64,000 nt of DNA. It comes from Rhyacichthys aspro (lineage: Eukaryota; Chordata; Actinopteri; Gobiiformes; Rhyacichthyidae). The position numbers were made by a program, and so were the translations under genes. The stretch spans positions 402,071 to 466,070 of the forward strand of contig CM072163.1 in assembly GCA_036850595.1 (NCBI GenBank). Reading direction: 5' to 3'. Under the pieces are notes generated by a model, which worked only from the letters and a program-made list of their open reading frames with translations, made no database searches and was not told where the DNA came from. Positions 21,801 to 32,203 of the stretch are shown here, in pieces (positions within the stretch are counted from its first letter, which is position 1; the number at the start of each line of letters is the position of its first letter).

Positions 21801-24800
21801 TGTCTCACCTGTATCTCACCTGTATCTCACCTGTGTCTCACCCGTGTCTCACCTGTATCTCACCTGTGTCTAACCTGTATCTCACCTGTATCTCACCTGT
21901 GTCTCACCTGTATCTCACCTGTGTCTCACCCGTGTCTCACCTGTATCTCACCTGTATCTCACCCGTGTCTCACCTGTATCTCACCTGTATCTCACCCGTG
22001 TCTCACCTGTATCTCACCTGTATCTCACCTGTGTCTCACCCGTGTCTCACCTGTATCTCACCTGTATCTCACCTGTGTCTCACCCGTGTCTAACCTGTAT
22101 CTCACCTGTATCTCACCCGTGTCTCACCTGTATCTCACCTGTATCTAACCCGTGTCTCACCTGTGTCTCACCCGTGTCGCACCTGTGTCTCACCCGTGTC
22201 TCACCTGTATCTCACCTGTGTCTCACCCGTGTCTCACCTGTGTCTCACCTGTATCTCACCTGTATCTCACCCGTGTCTCACCTGTATCTCACCTGTGTCT
22301 CACCCGTGTCTCACCTGTATCTCACCTGTATCTCACCCGTGTCTCACCTGTGTCTCACCTGTGTCTTCAGGAGTGGTTTACGGCTACAAGGGTCTGCTGC
22401 TGCTCCTCGGGATCTTCTTGGCGTACGAGACCAAGTCTGTGTCGACGGAGAAGATCAACGACCATCGCGCGGTGGGAATGGCCATCTACAACGTGGCTGT
22501 GAGTCCCAGCGCTCCTGAACGCACCGTGAATCATTCAAGTCAATCAGAGTCGGTGAAAACGGAGAGTTCTGTTCTGTTCAGAGCAGCGTTCATTCTGTCG
22601 ACCAATAACTTTCATTTCGACATATTTTTGTGTCCGAAAACTAAATAAAAAGTAATTAATGAGAACGAAACTCAAATGTATCGACGCTTTTGAATAAAAA
22701 CGAAAATGAACATAGACTAAATCCAATCAAAAGAAGACGAGTTGAAGAGATCAATCAGACTCAGGTTTTATTTAGTTTTCATTTCGTTTCATGAATATGT
22801 CGCTGATGAATGTGAACACTGAAAAGCTGAGAAACGTTCTTTATTGAAGCTGTTCATTTATTCTTTAGCCTCTGACCTCTTTCTTCAACAGAACTCAGAC
22901 GCTTCAGACATTTTCTTTTCAAAAGTTTGATGTAAAATGGCTTCGTGAAAAATCCAGAATATTTAAATAATGAGACCAGAGTCAAACACAAAGCAGACTC
23001 TTTTCTCTGAACTATTGCTTCTTTAAAACGCTCATCTCTGTCTCAGATTGTTTTTTCTAAATCGTCCTGTCTTTATTGGATTGTTATTTCCTGATGTTTT
23101 TGAAGATCACACTCAAAGTGCCGTCACAAAGCTCCGTCTGAGAAAAGCTTTCCGTTAAAAGCTCGCCGTCGTTTGTCACGAAGCCGTCGGAGGCGACACC
23201 TGAGCTGCCATTACGCTCATTACGCTGCACTTTAGACTCGCTCTTCCTCCTCTTCCTCCTCCTCCTCGTCCTCCTCACGCTGAGACTCAAATGGACGGGA
23301 AATGTCAGCGGCCGCTCTTCAACACAAACACATTCAACCGCTCGCTTTTAGCCGCGCTTTTTACCAAACACCTCGTCTCTGTTACAAAAGACACGAGGAT
23401 CTAAAGTGGAGCCTTTGTGTTTTTTCACACTTTGAGGTGTTTACTGCAAAAAGCAAAATTTAAAATGAATTCAAGGACGATGCTTTCATGAAAACTGGGA
23501 ATATTTCCAAAACCTTCCTTTTAAAGCTCAGTCTCTACGTTTACTCCACATTTTAAGATGCATTTAAGACCAGTTTGTAAAGGTCTTGGTCTAGTCTTGT
23601 TCTCGGATGTCAAGACCAACCAAAACCAACCAAAAATCTTGATCTAACTCTTTAGATTTATTTATTACAGTGCATTGTTCTCTGGTTTTGTCCCAGTCTT
23701 GATTCTCTCAGGTCTATTTGATCTTTATTACAATCACTACAGTCTACAACAGTAAACTCCAAAGATAAATGTCTCAGATCAGCTCTAAACTTCCATTTAA
23801 CGTAACGTATTGGTGAAAAATTGCTCCGGTTTGAACGTTTTTTAAATAAAAGAAGCAGCAAAGGTCACTGCTGCTGTTGAGGCTCATGTTGTCTCTGTAT
23901 TTCTTCATTTCCAGGTGTTGTGCCTGATTACGGCTCCCGTCACCATGATCCTGTCGTCTCAGCAGGACGCCTCCTTCGCCTTCGCGTCTCTCGCCGTGGT
24001 CTTCTCCGCCTACATCACCCTCGTCGTGCTCTTCGTGCCCAAGGTTCGGACGCGGTTTCGACTCCGGCTCCTTTCTCGTTGCCGCTCTGCGTGATGTATG
24101 TGTTTGTTTTTCCGGCCGCAGATGCGTCGTCTGATCACTCGAGGGGAATGGCAGTCGGAGCAGCAGGACACGCTGAAGACGGGATCCTCCACCAACAACA
24201 ACGACGAGGAGAAGTCCCGGCAGCTGGAGCGAGAGAACCGGGAGCTGCAGAAGATCATTCAGGAGGTCAACGACAGCAGCTGCAACTGGGTTTTAATGGT
24301 TCAGGAACAAGACTCAAGACTACTTCATGCTTCAGGATTATTAAGCATTGTCCATCAGTAAAAATAAACTTAAGCCTTGTTTTCTCTGGAGCATTTCCAT
24401 TTGCAAAAGGTTAACAAGACATTCTCATAAAATGGACCGGATCATTTTAGTCGGGTCTGCTTTTCCTTAAACAGACTGCACCTGATATTTTTCTTCCACT
24501 TGAGGAAAATGGTTTAAACTGCAATTATTGTAAAAACAATAATTGGAGGGAAAAATAGGTTTTAGTTGGACTTGAACAGGTTTTAGTTGGATTTGAACAG
24601 GTTTTAGTTGGATTTGAACAGGTTTAAGATGGATTTGAACAGGTTTAGTTTGATTTGAACACGTTTTAGGTGGATTTGAACTGGTTTTAGGTGGATTTGA
24701 ACAGGTTTCAGATGGATTTGAACAGGTTTAGTTGGATTTGAACAGGTTTAGATGGACTTGAACAGGTTTTAATTGGATTTAAACAGGTTTTAGTTGGATT

Positions 24801-25332
24801 TGAACAGGTTTTAATTGGATTTGAACAGGTTTTAGATGGATTTGAACAGGTTTTAGATGGATTTGAACAGGTTTTAGATGGATTTGAACAGGTTTCAGGT
24901 GGATTTGAACAGGTTTCAGGTGGATTTGAACAGGTTTTAGATGGATTTGAACAGGTTTTATTTGGACTTGATGTTCTTTTTAGTGAATTAAAACAGAACT
25001 TGTAGAAAATGTATTATTTTGATCTAAATATAAATGTGTCGTGTGTTTTTTTGCAGAAGGAGGAGCGAGTGTCCGCTCTGAGAAACCAACTCGCCGAGCG
25101 TCAGGCTTTACGAAACCGCCGCCGACCGTCCAACGCCCAGAACCAGAACCACAACAACGCTCCGTCGTCCCAGACCGACCCCAAGTCCCTGCTGCCCCCG
25201 CCGGGATACCCCTCCTCGGACAACCACCCCCTGCCCCCGTCCTTCTCCAACTCCTCCGCCCTGTACCCGTCCGAGAGCAAGATGAGCCGCAACCACTGTC
25301 ACAACAGCCAGATCCCGCTGCTGTACAAGTAA
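15719..25332 (+). CDS. gabbr1: GABA-B receptor subunit 1, last six exons (copy B, intact)
   Basis: This is the C-terminal half of GABBR1, a class C GPCR of pre- and postsynaptic membranes that binds GABA in its N-terminal Venus flytrap domain (not in this window). Exons are 15719-15826, 17846-17939, 22371-22498, 23915-24043, 24122-24265 and 25057-25332, all AG/GT-bounded and phase-compatible. In order they encode TM4, extracellular loop 2, TM5 to TM7, then the cytoplasmic coiled coil (about SRQLERENRELQ to RNQLAERQ). The basic RNRR run is where human GABBR1 has its RSRR ER-retention signal. The protein ends IPLLYK. The 5' exons are missing because contig 2 begins at 13765. This is the copy to trust for the reading frame. 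Confidence 0.96.
15990..16440 (-). repeat. 21-bp minisatellite in gabbr1 intron after TM4 exon
   Basis: Units of AAAACCTGTTCAAATCCAAC, the reverse complement of the arrays at 6092 and 24555, plus more divergent TCTGACTAAAACC units at the left end. A weaker patch continues at 17345-17475. Orientation is opposite to the other gabbr1 arrays. Confidence 0.92.
17846..17939 (+). CDS. gabbr1: gabbr1 copy B exon: extracellular loop 2
   Basis: This exon is 94 bp, from acceptor GAGCAG to donor GTACGT, and ends one base into a glycine codon. It encodes KFTKEAPKEDLDVLIQPLLE and HCSSEKLNTWL. The cysteine in HCSS is the loop-2 cysteine conserved in class C receptors. Confidence 0.95.
18390..18450 (+). repeat. 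15-bp short tandem repeat in gabbr1 intron
   Basis: About four units of GGTCTTGAGTAAA, the last one degenerate (GCTCTTGGTC). Related single words (GGTCTTGG) occur nearby. Confidence 0.85.
19514..19600 (+). repeat. tRNA-derived SINE-like remnant, copy B
   Basis: Counterpart of 730-815 with the same A- and B-box-like words. Confidence 0.4.
20018..20161. repeat. (ATT)n microsatellite, copy B
   Basis: Counterpart of 1245-1411, about 144 bp, with ATC interruptions absent from copy A. Confidence 0.97.
20241..22366 (+). repeat. 11-bp minisatellite in gabbr1 intron, copy B (about 193 units)
   Basis: Same unit and position as 1491-3800, but about 17 units shorter and relatively richer in GTAT units, with two irregular patches (near 20475 and 21615) where units are truncated. 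It also ends at the exon acceptor. Length and variant order differ from copy A, as expected for two alleles of a hypervariable locus. Confidence 0.98.
22371..22498 (+). CDS. gabbr1: gabbr1 copy B exon: TM5 and start of TM6
   Basis: This exon is identical in layout to 3805-3932. The 11-bp minisatellite abuts the acceptor (the last units are followed by CTTCAG). The split glycine codon joins correctly with the exon ending at 17939, giving NTWLGVVYGYKG. The intron between them is 4.4 kb, half of which is minisatellite. Confidence 0.96.
22600..22765. repeat. Dispersed repeat in gabbr1 intron, copy B
   Basis: Counterpart of 4041-4200. Confidence 0.65.
23915..24043 (+). CDS. gabbr1: gabbr1 copy B exon: TM6-TM7
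   Basis: This exon is 129 bp, phase 0, and encodes the same 43 residues as copy A (VLCLITAPVTMIL through VVLFVPK). Its GC-rich coding sequence contrasts with the AT-rich introns on both sides. Confidence 0.96.
24122..24265 (+). CDS. gabbr1: gabbr1 copy B exon: proximal tail and coiled coil
   Basis: This exon is 144 bp from acceptor CCGCAG to donor GTCAAC, the same weak donor (+3 C) as copy A. The intron before it is only 78 bp. Reading through the donor gives a short alternative tail beginning VNDSSCNWVLMVQEQ, ending at 24359-24361. Confidence 0.93.
24555..24970 (+). repeat. 21-bp minisatellite in gabbr1 last intron, copy B
   Basis: About 20 regular units of the GGATTTGAACAGGTTTTAG type. 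It ends about 85 bp before the last gabbr1 exon. Confidence 0.95.
25057..25332 (+). CDS. gabbr1: gabbr1 copy B last exon: coiled coil end, ER-retention motif, C-terminus
   Basis: This exon is 276 bp with 91 residues plus TAA at 25330-25332. It begins KEERVSALRNQLAERQ, followed by ALRNRRRPSNAQ. The RNRR run fits the RXR-type ER-retention signal masked by GABBR2 binding in mammals. A low-complexity N/P/S tail follows, ending NSQIPLLYK. An 11-bp GC-rich repeat begins at the base after the stop. Confidence 0.95.
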   Translation, partial: KEERVSALRNQLAERQALRNRRRPSNAQNQNHNNAPSSQTDPKSLLPPPGYPSSDNHPLPPSFSNSSALYPSESKMSRNHCHNSQIPLLYK

Positions 25333-25398
25333 CGGACACGGGACGGACACGGGACGGACACGGGACGGACACGGGACGGACACGGGACGGACACGGGA
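25333..25398 (+). repeat. GC-rich 11-bp repeat after gabbr1 stop, copy B
   Basis: Six exact CGGACACGGGA units start at the base after TAA. In the mRNA this would be the first 66 nt of the 3' UTR. The GGG runs every 11 nt are unlike the AT-rich flanks. Confidence 0.95.
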
Positions 25399-25562
25399 CG
25401 GGGCACGGACTCACTCCTCACTGTGATTCACCTTCGGGACGTGAGCACAGCCGTGACGTAGTGACACTTTTACTTTTGGCCCGGAAGCACCGTTCACTCA
25501 GTGCTTTACACTTCGGCAGCTTTCGGACGAGAGACCCTCACGAGGCCTGTCACAGCTTCTTA

Positions 25563-25568
25563 AATAAA
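25563..25568 (+). terminator. Candidate gabbr1 poly(A) signal, copy B
   Basis: Counterpart of 7323-7328, 231 bp after the stop codon. A longer 3' UTR is equally possible. Confidence 0.3.
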
Positions 25569-25924
25569 TATCAGCTCTAACGGGACGTCCGGTTACAGGA
25601 GGCGCTCTGTAAACCCGTCCTATTCTTGAGTTCTAATCAGCTTCTTTAGGCCCAGAGTCGTTTAAACCCGTCTGATCCTTAGTTTTCGTTGTGGATGTTT
25701 CAGTCCAGCTCTGTTATTGCTGATTAATCCACTATTATTCACTTAAAATGAGACATTCTAGAGTTTAAAAAGTGAAAATCCTGCCTGACTCTTGTCTAAT
25801 GACCAACAGAGCTGTCAACACATTCTATCAATCATGAAATTATTCTAAAGCCACAGGAAGAGGAAGACATTTAATGAGAGGAAAATGCCGACAGTTTCGT
25901 CTGATTTTATTCTTATTCCACAAG

Positions 25925-26122
25925 GACAGGTTTTAGATGGACTTGAACAGGTTTTATTGGATTAGAAGAGGTTTAGGATGGATTTCAACAAGTTTAAGAT
26001 TAATTTGAACAGGCTTTAGTTGGATTTGATCAGGTTTTAGTTGGATTTGATCAGGTTTTAGTTGGATTTGATCAGGTTTTAGTTGGATTTGATCAGGTTT
26101 TAGTTGGTCTTGATCAAGTTTT
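25925..26122 (+). repeat. 21-bp minisatellite downstream of gabbr1, copy B
   Basis: Counterpart of 7665-7865 with nearly the same unit order. Confidence 0.93.
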
Positions 26123-26929
26123 AGAACAAAATCCATATATAGAGCAACTTTATATTTCTATCACTCTTTACTTTCTATTTTCTTACCTGAGAACCGATCA
26201 TTTCTGATGTAAAAACTGATTTTTTTGCTCATTTTTCTGTAAAAATTACTGCCTATCTTTAAAATAACGTTTAATTTTGCGTCGTGTGAAACATATTTAG
26301 TCTTAAATCTAAACAAAGACAGAAGAAGTCGGCCATGATTGTTCCTCGAGCTGGACTTTAGATGAATGAATAAATGAATGAATTTAGTTTAAAACACAAT
26401 CCCTTTTTCTTTTTCCCTGTTTTGAAACGAGCTGTGACAGGCCTGAACCCAGACACCGTCCTCACAGCGTCACAAGCACATCCCAGAATCCTCTCTGTCC
26501 CGGGACAAAAACAGAGACCCTTTCCTTCGTTTTGGAGACAGTTTTGGAGGAAAAAGTGCGTCTCTACTTTTTTGTGTCGATTAGAAAAGCACAGGACGTC
26601 GTGGTTTCTATGTTTCTGTTTTTGTCATGTTTTTGTTTTTTGGGGAGAACAGTTAGAAAAGGACAAAGCAATGTACAGTCCTCACGTTTCCTCGAGGAAC
26701 TTAAAATGTGCATTAAGAAATAGCCATAATAAACTTAGAAGAGCCAACAAACAAAAGAAAAAAGGCTGTAGATAAAAAAGGACAAAGAGTTTTCACATTT
26801 TCACCAGAAACCAACCAAAATATTTCAATTTAATGTGAAAAATCTGAGTTTCAGAGACAGATGTTGACCCACTTTACAACGATATACAATGATTTCAACT
26901 TTTTTTTTAAATTATATTCAAATACAATA

Positions 26930-27045
26930 AAGTTACTCCAGCCATAATGGATCATAAGCCAGTGTACTTTTGTGCCGGCCCCAAGCCCCGATAAATGGAA
27001 AGTGTTGTGTCAGGAGCATCCAGTGTAAAAACGAAGCCAGAGTAA
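26930..27045. repeat. Fish retroposon tail-like fragment, copy B
   Basis: Counterpart of 8664-8795. Confidence 0.5.
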
Positions 27046-27400
27046 TGTCACAAAGCCAGGACCAAAGACTTTATATAATTTAATAAAAAGTCTTATTTGT
27101 GTTTACTTTGACGTTTAGCCTTATTTTTTTCCAAAGCTATTTAATTCTTCCATTACTTAAAATTTGCAATAAATACAAGCCATTTATTTAACAGCTTTAG
27201 ACAACTCCCAACAGCTTTATTTATTTATTTATGCTCTTTTTGTGTATCTTTTGTCATTGCAGTACCACAAACGGCCACTATGACGGATATTAGCGCTGTC
27301 TCTGATTCATTAAAATAAATCAATCTTAATCTTCTATAAAATGGTTCTGGTGGAAAAAGGGATGACTTTAAATCGTGTTCAAAGTGAAGCCAGGATGTCT

Positions 27401-27415
27401 GCTGCCCCCTAGTGG
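27401..27415 (-). promoter_or_regulatory. CTCF-like motif, copy B
   Basis: The minus strand reads CCACTAGGGGGCAGC, a full match to the vertebrate CTCF core consensus. It sits in a CTGCCCCCTAGTGGCTGG word also seen in diverged form elsewhere, so it may be repeat-borne. Downstream of gabbr1. Confidence 0.55.
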
Positions 27416-27849
27416 CTGGCTGCAATACTCATCTCAAACCCCGCCCACTTTATTTGTCGGCCAATGGGAAAGACTCTACGTACCATTTGCTAAAACGACT
27501 CCGATTTTTAAATGGGATGTGGTTGAAACTGATCGACAGCTATAAAGACCAATCACTGTTCGGACATTTGCAATAACTGTGATATCCAGGCTTCATTTTG
27601 AAAGGTCTGTTGGTCCATTTTTATTTACAGCCTGAGAGTTTGTGAACAGAACTGCAGCTCAAGGAGTCGTCTGCTGTAAACGGGGCAATGTTTTGGGAAA
27701 AAGGTTTGCTTTTAAAAGCCATATAAGAAAAAAATGACACGATTTTAACGTCACGGCAAGAAAAAAGAAGCTTATAAAAGGATTCGGACGAGAAATAAAG
27801 GAATCATTCAGGGTCGAATTAAAGCTGTAATTATTATAAACGTAGATGG

Positions 27850-28520
27850 AGACTGAAGACTAAACCAGATTTAAACAAGGACCGACTCTGGACTAAACCA
27901 GGATTATGTAAACCAGAAAAAGCAGAACTAGAAGAAGGATCATTTTATATAAAAACAATGAATAAATTAGGACAAAAAACAAATGAAACAAAATGAAAGT
28001 GAATCAGTCTAAATTTAGTGTTAGTAATTTAAACTAAAACAAGTGTAAATAAAGTTTACATTAAAACCAGGACAAAAACAGGGATCATTTTATATAAAAA
28101 CAATGAATCAGGACTAAATTCAGGACATTAATAAAAATGAAACCTAGTGTTTGTAATTCCAACTAAAATAAGTTTTAATTAGGATTTAAAGTGAGACTAA
28201 ATCAAGATTAAACCCGGACTTAACCCTGGACTAAATTAGGACTAGACCAGGACTTAAACCTTAATGAATACTGGATAAATGAAAAATAATCAGTCTAACT
28301 TTAGTGATTCATAATTTAAACTAAAACAAGAGTAAATAAAGCTTACATTAAGACTTAATCCTGAACTAAAACCAGGACTCAGAACCAGACCTGGACTAAA
28401 TCAGGACTAGCTCTAGATTTAGTCCATTATTTATTCTGACTAAACTAAAACCAAACTGAGAAATGAATGAATACTAATTCAACTACAACAAAACCAGGTC
28501 TAAACCCAGAACTAACATTA
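27850..28520. repeat. Degenerate ACTAAACCAGGA-type repeats, copy B
   Basis: Counterpart of 9560-10260 with small differences. Confidence 0.65.
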
Positions 28521-29414
28521 AAAATGTCTCCATTTATGACAAATACCTCCTGCAGCTGTTGTTTGTGATTGTCTCAAAAACAACTCAACCTCATAATTCT
28601 TCTGTTTTTAATCAGACAAACTGTTACTAAGACTTTGTTTACGTTTGGTCGGTGAAAATGTTTGGGAAATGAACCAAAAACCTGACTCAGTCCAAACACA
28701 GAGACACATCGACCACACTCGTCTTTACTCTTACCCCCAGAGTCTCTGAGCTGCACCAAACAGGAAGTATGTCATCGGAACAGGAAATGAGGAGGTGGTT
28801 TTGGTGAATAATTAAAGTATTTGTCCTGTTATACTGTCCCTGAGCTCCTGCATCACTCAAAGCTGCAAAAAAACACAACAAAACTACTCTAACAACAACA
28901 TTACAACCTGTCCTGCTTTTATTTTGTTAAAAAAAGAGTAAAACTGAACCAATTTGAACTAATTTCCTCAAAATATGCTGTTTGTTATTTTACATGTTTT
29001 CCTCAATAACAAAATACAGTACGTTTAATACAGTTTTTCATACATTTGATCATCTCGTAACAGTAAATATGGGTAAAAGCCAAAAAATATATAAAAATAT
29101 AATAATAACTGTAGGATGCACTGAATTAACGTAAATAAAAAACAGCTAAACATAATATAAAGATTAAAATGGAACATTTTTCTAAGATAAATGGGATATT
29201 TCCATCATATATCATAGATTAGTAATTGCTACAATTAGTCAATATTGCAAAATTTTACATAATTAGATTTAAAATTCACAATTAAAAATAACACTGGATG
29301 GATAAAAAGTAATTTACTAAAAACAACTGCAATTCGTATTTACAATCTTTTATAATGTCCCCATATTTTTACAGCAACGTTTTTTATTCTAAATTGAAGT
29401 TTTTTTTTCTTTTT

Positions 29415-29514
29415 NNNNNNNNNNNNNNNNNNNNNNNNNNNNNNNNNNNNNNNNNNNNNNNNNNNNNNNNNNNNNNNNNNNNNNNNNNNNNNNNNNNNNN
29501 NNNNNNNNNNNNNN
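29415..29514. other. Assembly gap (100 N)
   Basis: A run of exactly 100 N, the usual placeholder for a gap of unknown size. It truncates copy B of the large duplication and separates gabbr1 from tnf. Adjacency of those genes therefore depends on scaffolding. Confidence 1.
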
Positions 29515-29724
29515 ATTTCATTTCCTTTCTTTTTTTATTCTTTTATTTAATTGTATTTTGCTACAGACCCAAACATGATTCTTGTTGTAGCAAAAAAACC
29601 CCAAAACAAAACAAAACAAAACAAAAGAAACAGTAACTACAGCACAGAGTTTTCCCAAGTTTAATGCATAGTAGTAGTAACAACTTCCTCTAGAGGCTGC
29701 TGGTGAAAAGTGTTGAATAAACTG

Positions 29725-30300
29725 AACCTGATATGTTTTCTTCTATTTGTGAAATTGGTTTAAACCCAAATAGTTTATTGTAAAAATAATAATTTGTGTA
29801 ATAACAGTCTTTCTGATCCATCTACTGTTTATTCTAAGGGATTGTAATAGATGAGAACCTCTATTCAGGAACAGAAAACCTTGGACAATCACATGCTCCA
29901 AAAAGGAGCGCTCCCATTGGTCGACACTTGTCACATGACGTTCCAGGAAGTTTAATAGCTGCAGATAAAGTGTATTTTCAGCTGAATATGTCTTTTAACA
30001 GAGAAACAGCTGAAAAAAGAAAAGCATCAACAGAGAAAAGGGAGGCAACGTAAAACACAGATAAATACTGTCAATTCAATCACGTAATGTTTAACGAGGA
30101 GGAGATAATTGTCGTCCTGACGCTGAAGTCACAGCTAAGCTAACGCTAAACTCTAAACTTCAGTTTGGTCAAATGGATTAGTATTTTGGAGGAAAAACTG
30201 GTCTGGTTTTATTTTTAATAAAAGAGAAACAGGCTGATTTTGGAGGAGAGTCTGAGACAGGGACAAGAAAAGAAAATCAGGGACTGGAGCTTCAAGCAGA
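29725..30300 (+). mobile_element. Dispersed CCAAT-bearing element, instance 3 (subfamily I)
   Basis: Runs from GGTTTAAACCCAAATAG through the core GGAGCGCTCCCATTGGTC (about 29903) to AGGAGAGTCTGAGACAGGGA. It is non-coding. With instance 4 it makes inverted arms of about 430 bp flanking 1.4 kb. Confidence 0.8.
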
Positions 30301-30677
30301 GGCACAAAAATAAAATCTCAAACCAGGAAGTCAATCTAATACGTGACAAAAGCTCTCTCATTTTTATCTTAAGTATTTTATTTAGAGCCAACACTAACTC
30401 CTCAGTCTTGAGTCTGCAGCTGCTGCTCTGAAACACTGATCTGTTGTTTTTAGGGGCATTACCTGGTTACCTCTGTTTGGAAAACTCTAACCTCGATACG
30501 TCAGTCTGTTCACGCCGGAGCCGATAATCAGCTGAGGCTCTGTGAGAGCGACAAGAACGAGGAGAGAAGGAGGGAGGAGGCAGAGGAAGGAGGCAGGAGG
30601 GTGTGTTGTCACTGGGGAAAACCCTGAGGCGTCTGTGGCCTGAACCTGACACAGCACACTCCCACAAACAGTAACCA

Positions 30678-30687
30678 GGAAATTCCC
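30678..30687. promoter_or_regulatory. kappaB-like site between gabbr1 and tnf
   Basis: GGAAATTCCC (GGGAATTTCC on the other strand), a full consensus match. It lies inside a GC-richer unique island (about 30500-30790) in the loop between the inverted elements, about 1.5 kb past the putative tnf 3' end. Confidence 0.35.
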
Positions 30688-31664
30688 CCGTTCAGCTGTG
30701 AGCTCACGGAGGAAGTATGAGCTGCTGCGGCGGAGGAATGTCCAATCAGAGCAGATCTGTTCAAACACACTCCACACAAAGGCTTTGTTTAATCCACTGC
30801 TAAATATAACCTTTCAAGTCTAAATACCAAGGCCAGGTGGGTCAGAGTTTGTCAAGTTGAGGTTTTATTTATCTTCAAAGTCTGTCTTAATCACCAATTA
30901 CTCTCATTATTTTACTTCAGTAGGTTTTGAGAATTATCTGACTCAGATTCACAAGTTAAAGGAGAAGTGATGAATGCATTTGTCTTTAAACCAAGTCTTT
31001 GTGAAGAACAGAGGCGTAAGTCCATCCACATCTGACCTACTGAGCTAACACATAAATGTGGCTAATGTCGAAGCATAAATCATCATCATCTCAGACTCTG
31101 AGAGGCCTTCTGCTGGAGCCCAGAGTCAGGACCAAACCTGGAGAAGCAGAAAAAACAGGAACAGCCTCAAGATGATTTAAGATCAGCCTCGACTCAGACT
31201 AAAAATGTCCTGTTTTTTGCTCTGCTTTTTTTCTGCACTCTTCCTGTTTTATTTATTTAATTCTGTATTTCACTCATGTTTCTAACGCTAACTTTTCTCT
31301 AGATCCTATATTTCTGTGAATGACTGAGTAATGGAGAGTAAAAGGTGTTCAACTACAGTGACCAGTGTTGTGCCAAAGTAAGTCCCCCAGACAAACTCTC
31401 TGCAGTCGTAACAATCTGTGTCTTCAGAAGTTTATAGATAAACATTCATTTTAAAATCAGTTTGGAAATGTTCTAAACCCGCCCAAGGATCACATGCAAA
31501 ACTAGAAAAAAGAGAATTTATGTGAAACTGTGGTTTGTGGCTTTTGTTGGTTCCTAGTGGGAAGATTTAAGATGGAATTTCTACATCTGACACTGTCAGG
31601 AATGTGTGTGAAATAAATACAACATGAAGCTCTCTGAGGAGTGAGAAATGACTGATAAACTGAA

Positions 31665-32136
31665 GACTGAAGTTTCTCTCCTGCTTCTCTTTTATTAAAA
31701 AATAAAACCAGACCAGTTTTTCCTCCAAAATACTAATCCATTTGACCAAACTGAAGTTTAGAGTTTAGCGTTAGCTTAGCTGTGACTTCAGCGTCAGGAC
31801 GACAAATATCTCCTCCTCGTTAAACATTACGTGATTGAATTGACAGTATTTATCTGTGTTTTACGTTGCCTCCCTTTTCTCTGTTGATGCTTTTCTTTTT
31901 TCAGCTGTTTCTCTGTTAAAAGACATATTCAGCTGAAAATACACTTTATCTGCAGCTATTAAACTTCCTGGAACGTCATGTGACAAGTGTCGACCAATGG
32001 GAGCGCTCCTTTTTGGAGCATGTGATTGTCCAAGGTTTTCTGTTCCTGAATAGAGGTTCTCATCTATTACAATCCACTATAATAAACACTAGATGGATCA
32101 GAAAGACTGTTTTTGGGTTTTAACCATTTTCACAAC
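31665..32136 (-). mobile_element. Dispersed CCAAT-bearing element, instance 4 (subfamily I)
   Basis: Reverse copy of instance 3, with GTCGACCAATGGGAGCGC at about 31988. It ends about 70 bp beyond the putative tnf poly(A) signal. Confidence 0.8.
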
Positions 32137-32203
32137 GAGACAAAAGGTGTTTAAGGACAGTTTATGATCTTAAAAACTCCCAAGACCAACATTAGTTTGT
32201 ACT

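Larger units (their letters stand above)
18769..29391. repeat. Large duplicated segment, copy B
   Basis: This is the partner of 1-11130. The match begins at the very first base of the window, so homology presumably extends further upstream into 13765-18768, which contains two gabbr1 exons with no partner in view. It ends a few bases before the gap at 29415. Copy B keeps gabbr1 in frame throughout. Confidence 0.9.

Noticed and set aside
1..29414. Two functional gabbr1 paralogues from a recent tandem duplication
   Set aside because: Gaps at the boundaries, near identity including introns and repeats, and error-like lesions in copy A favour an assembly artefact.
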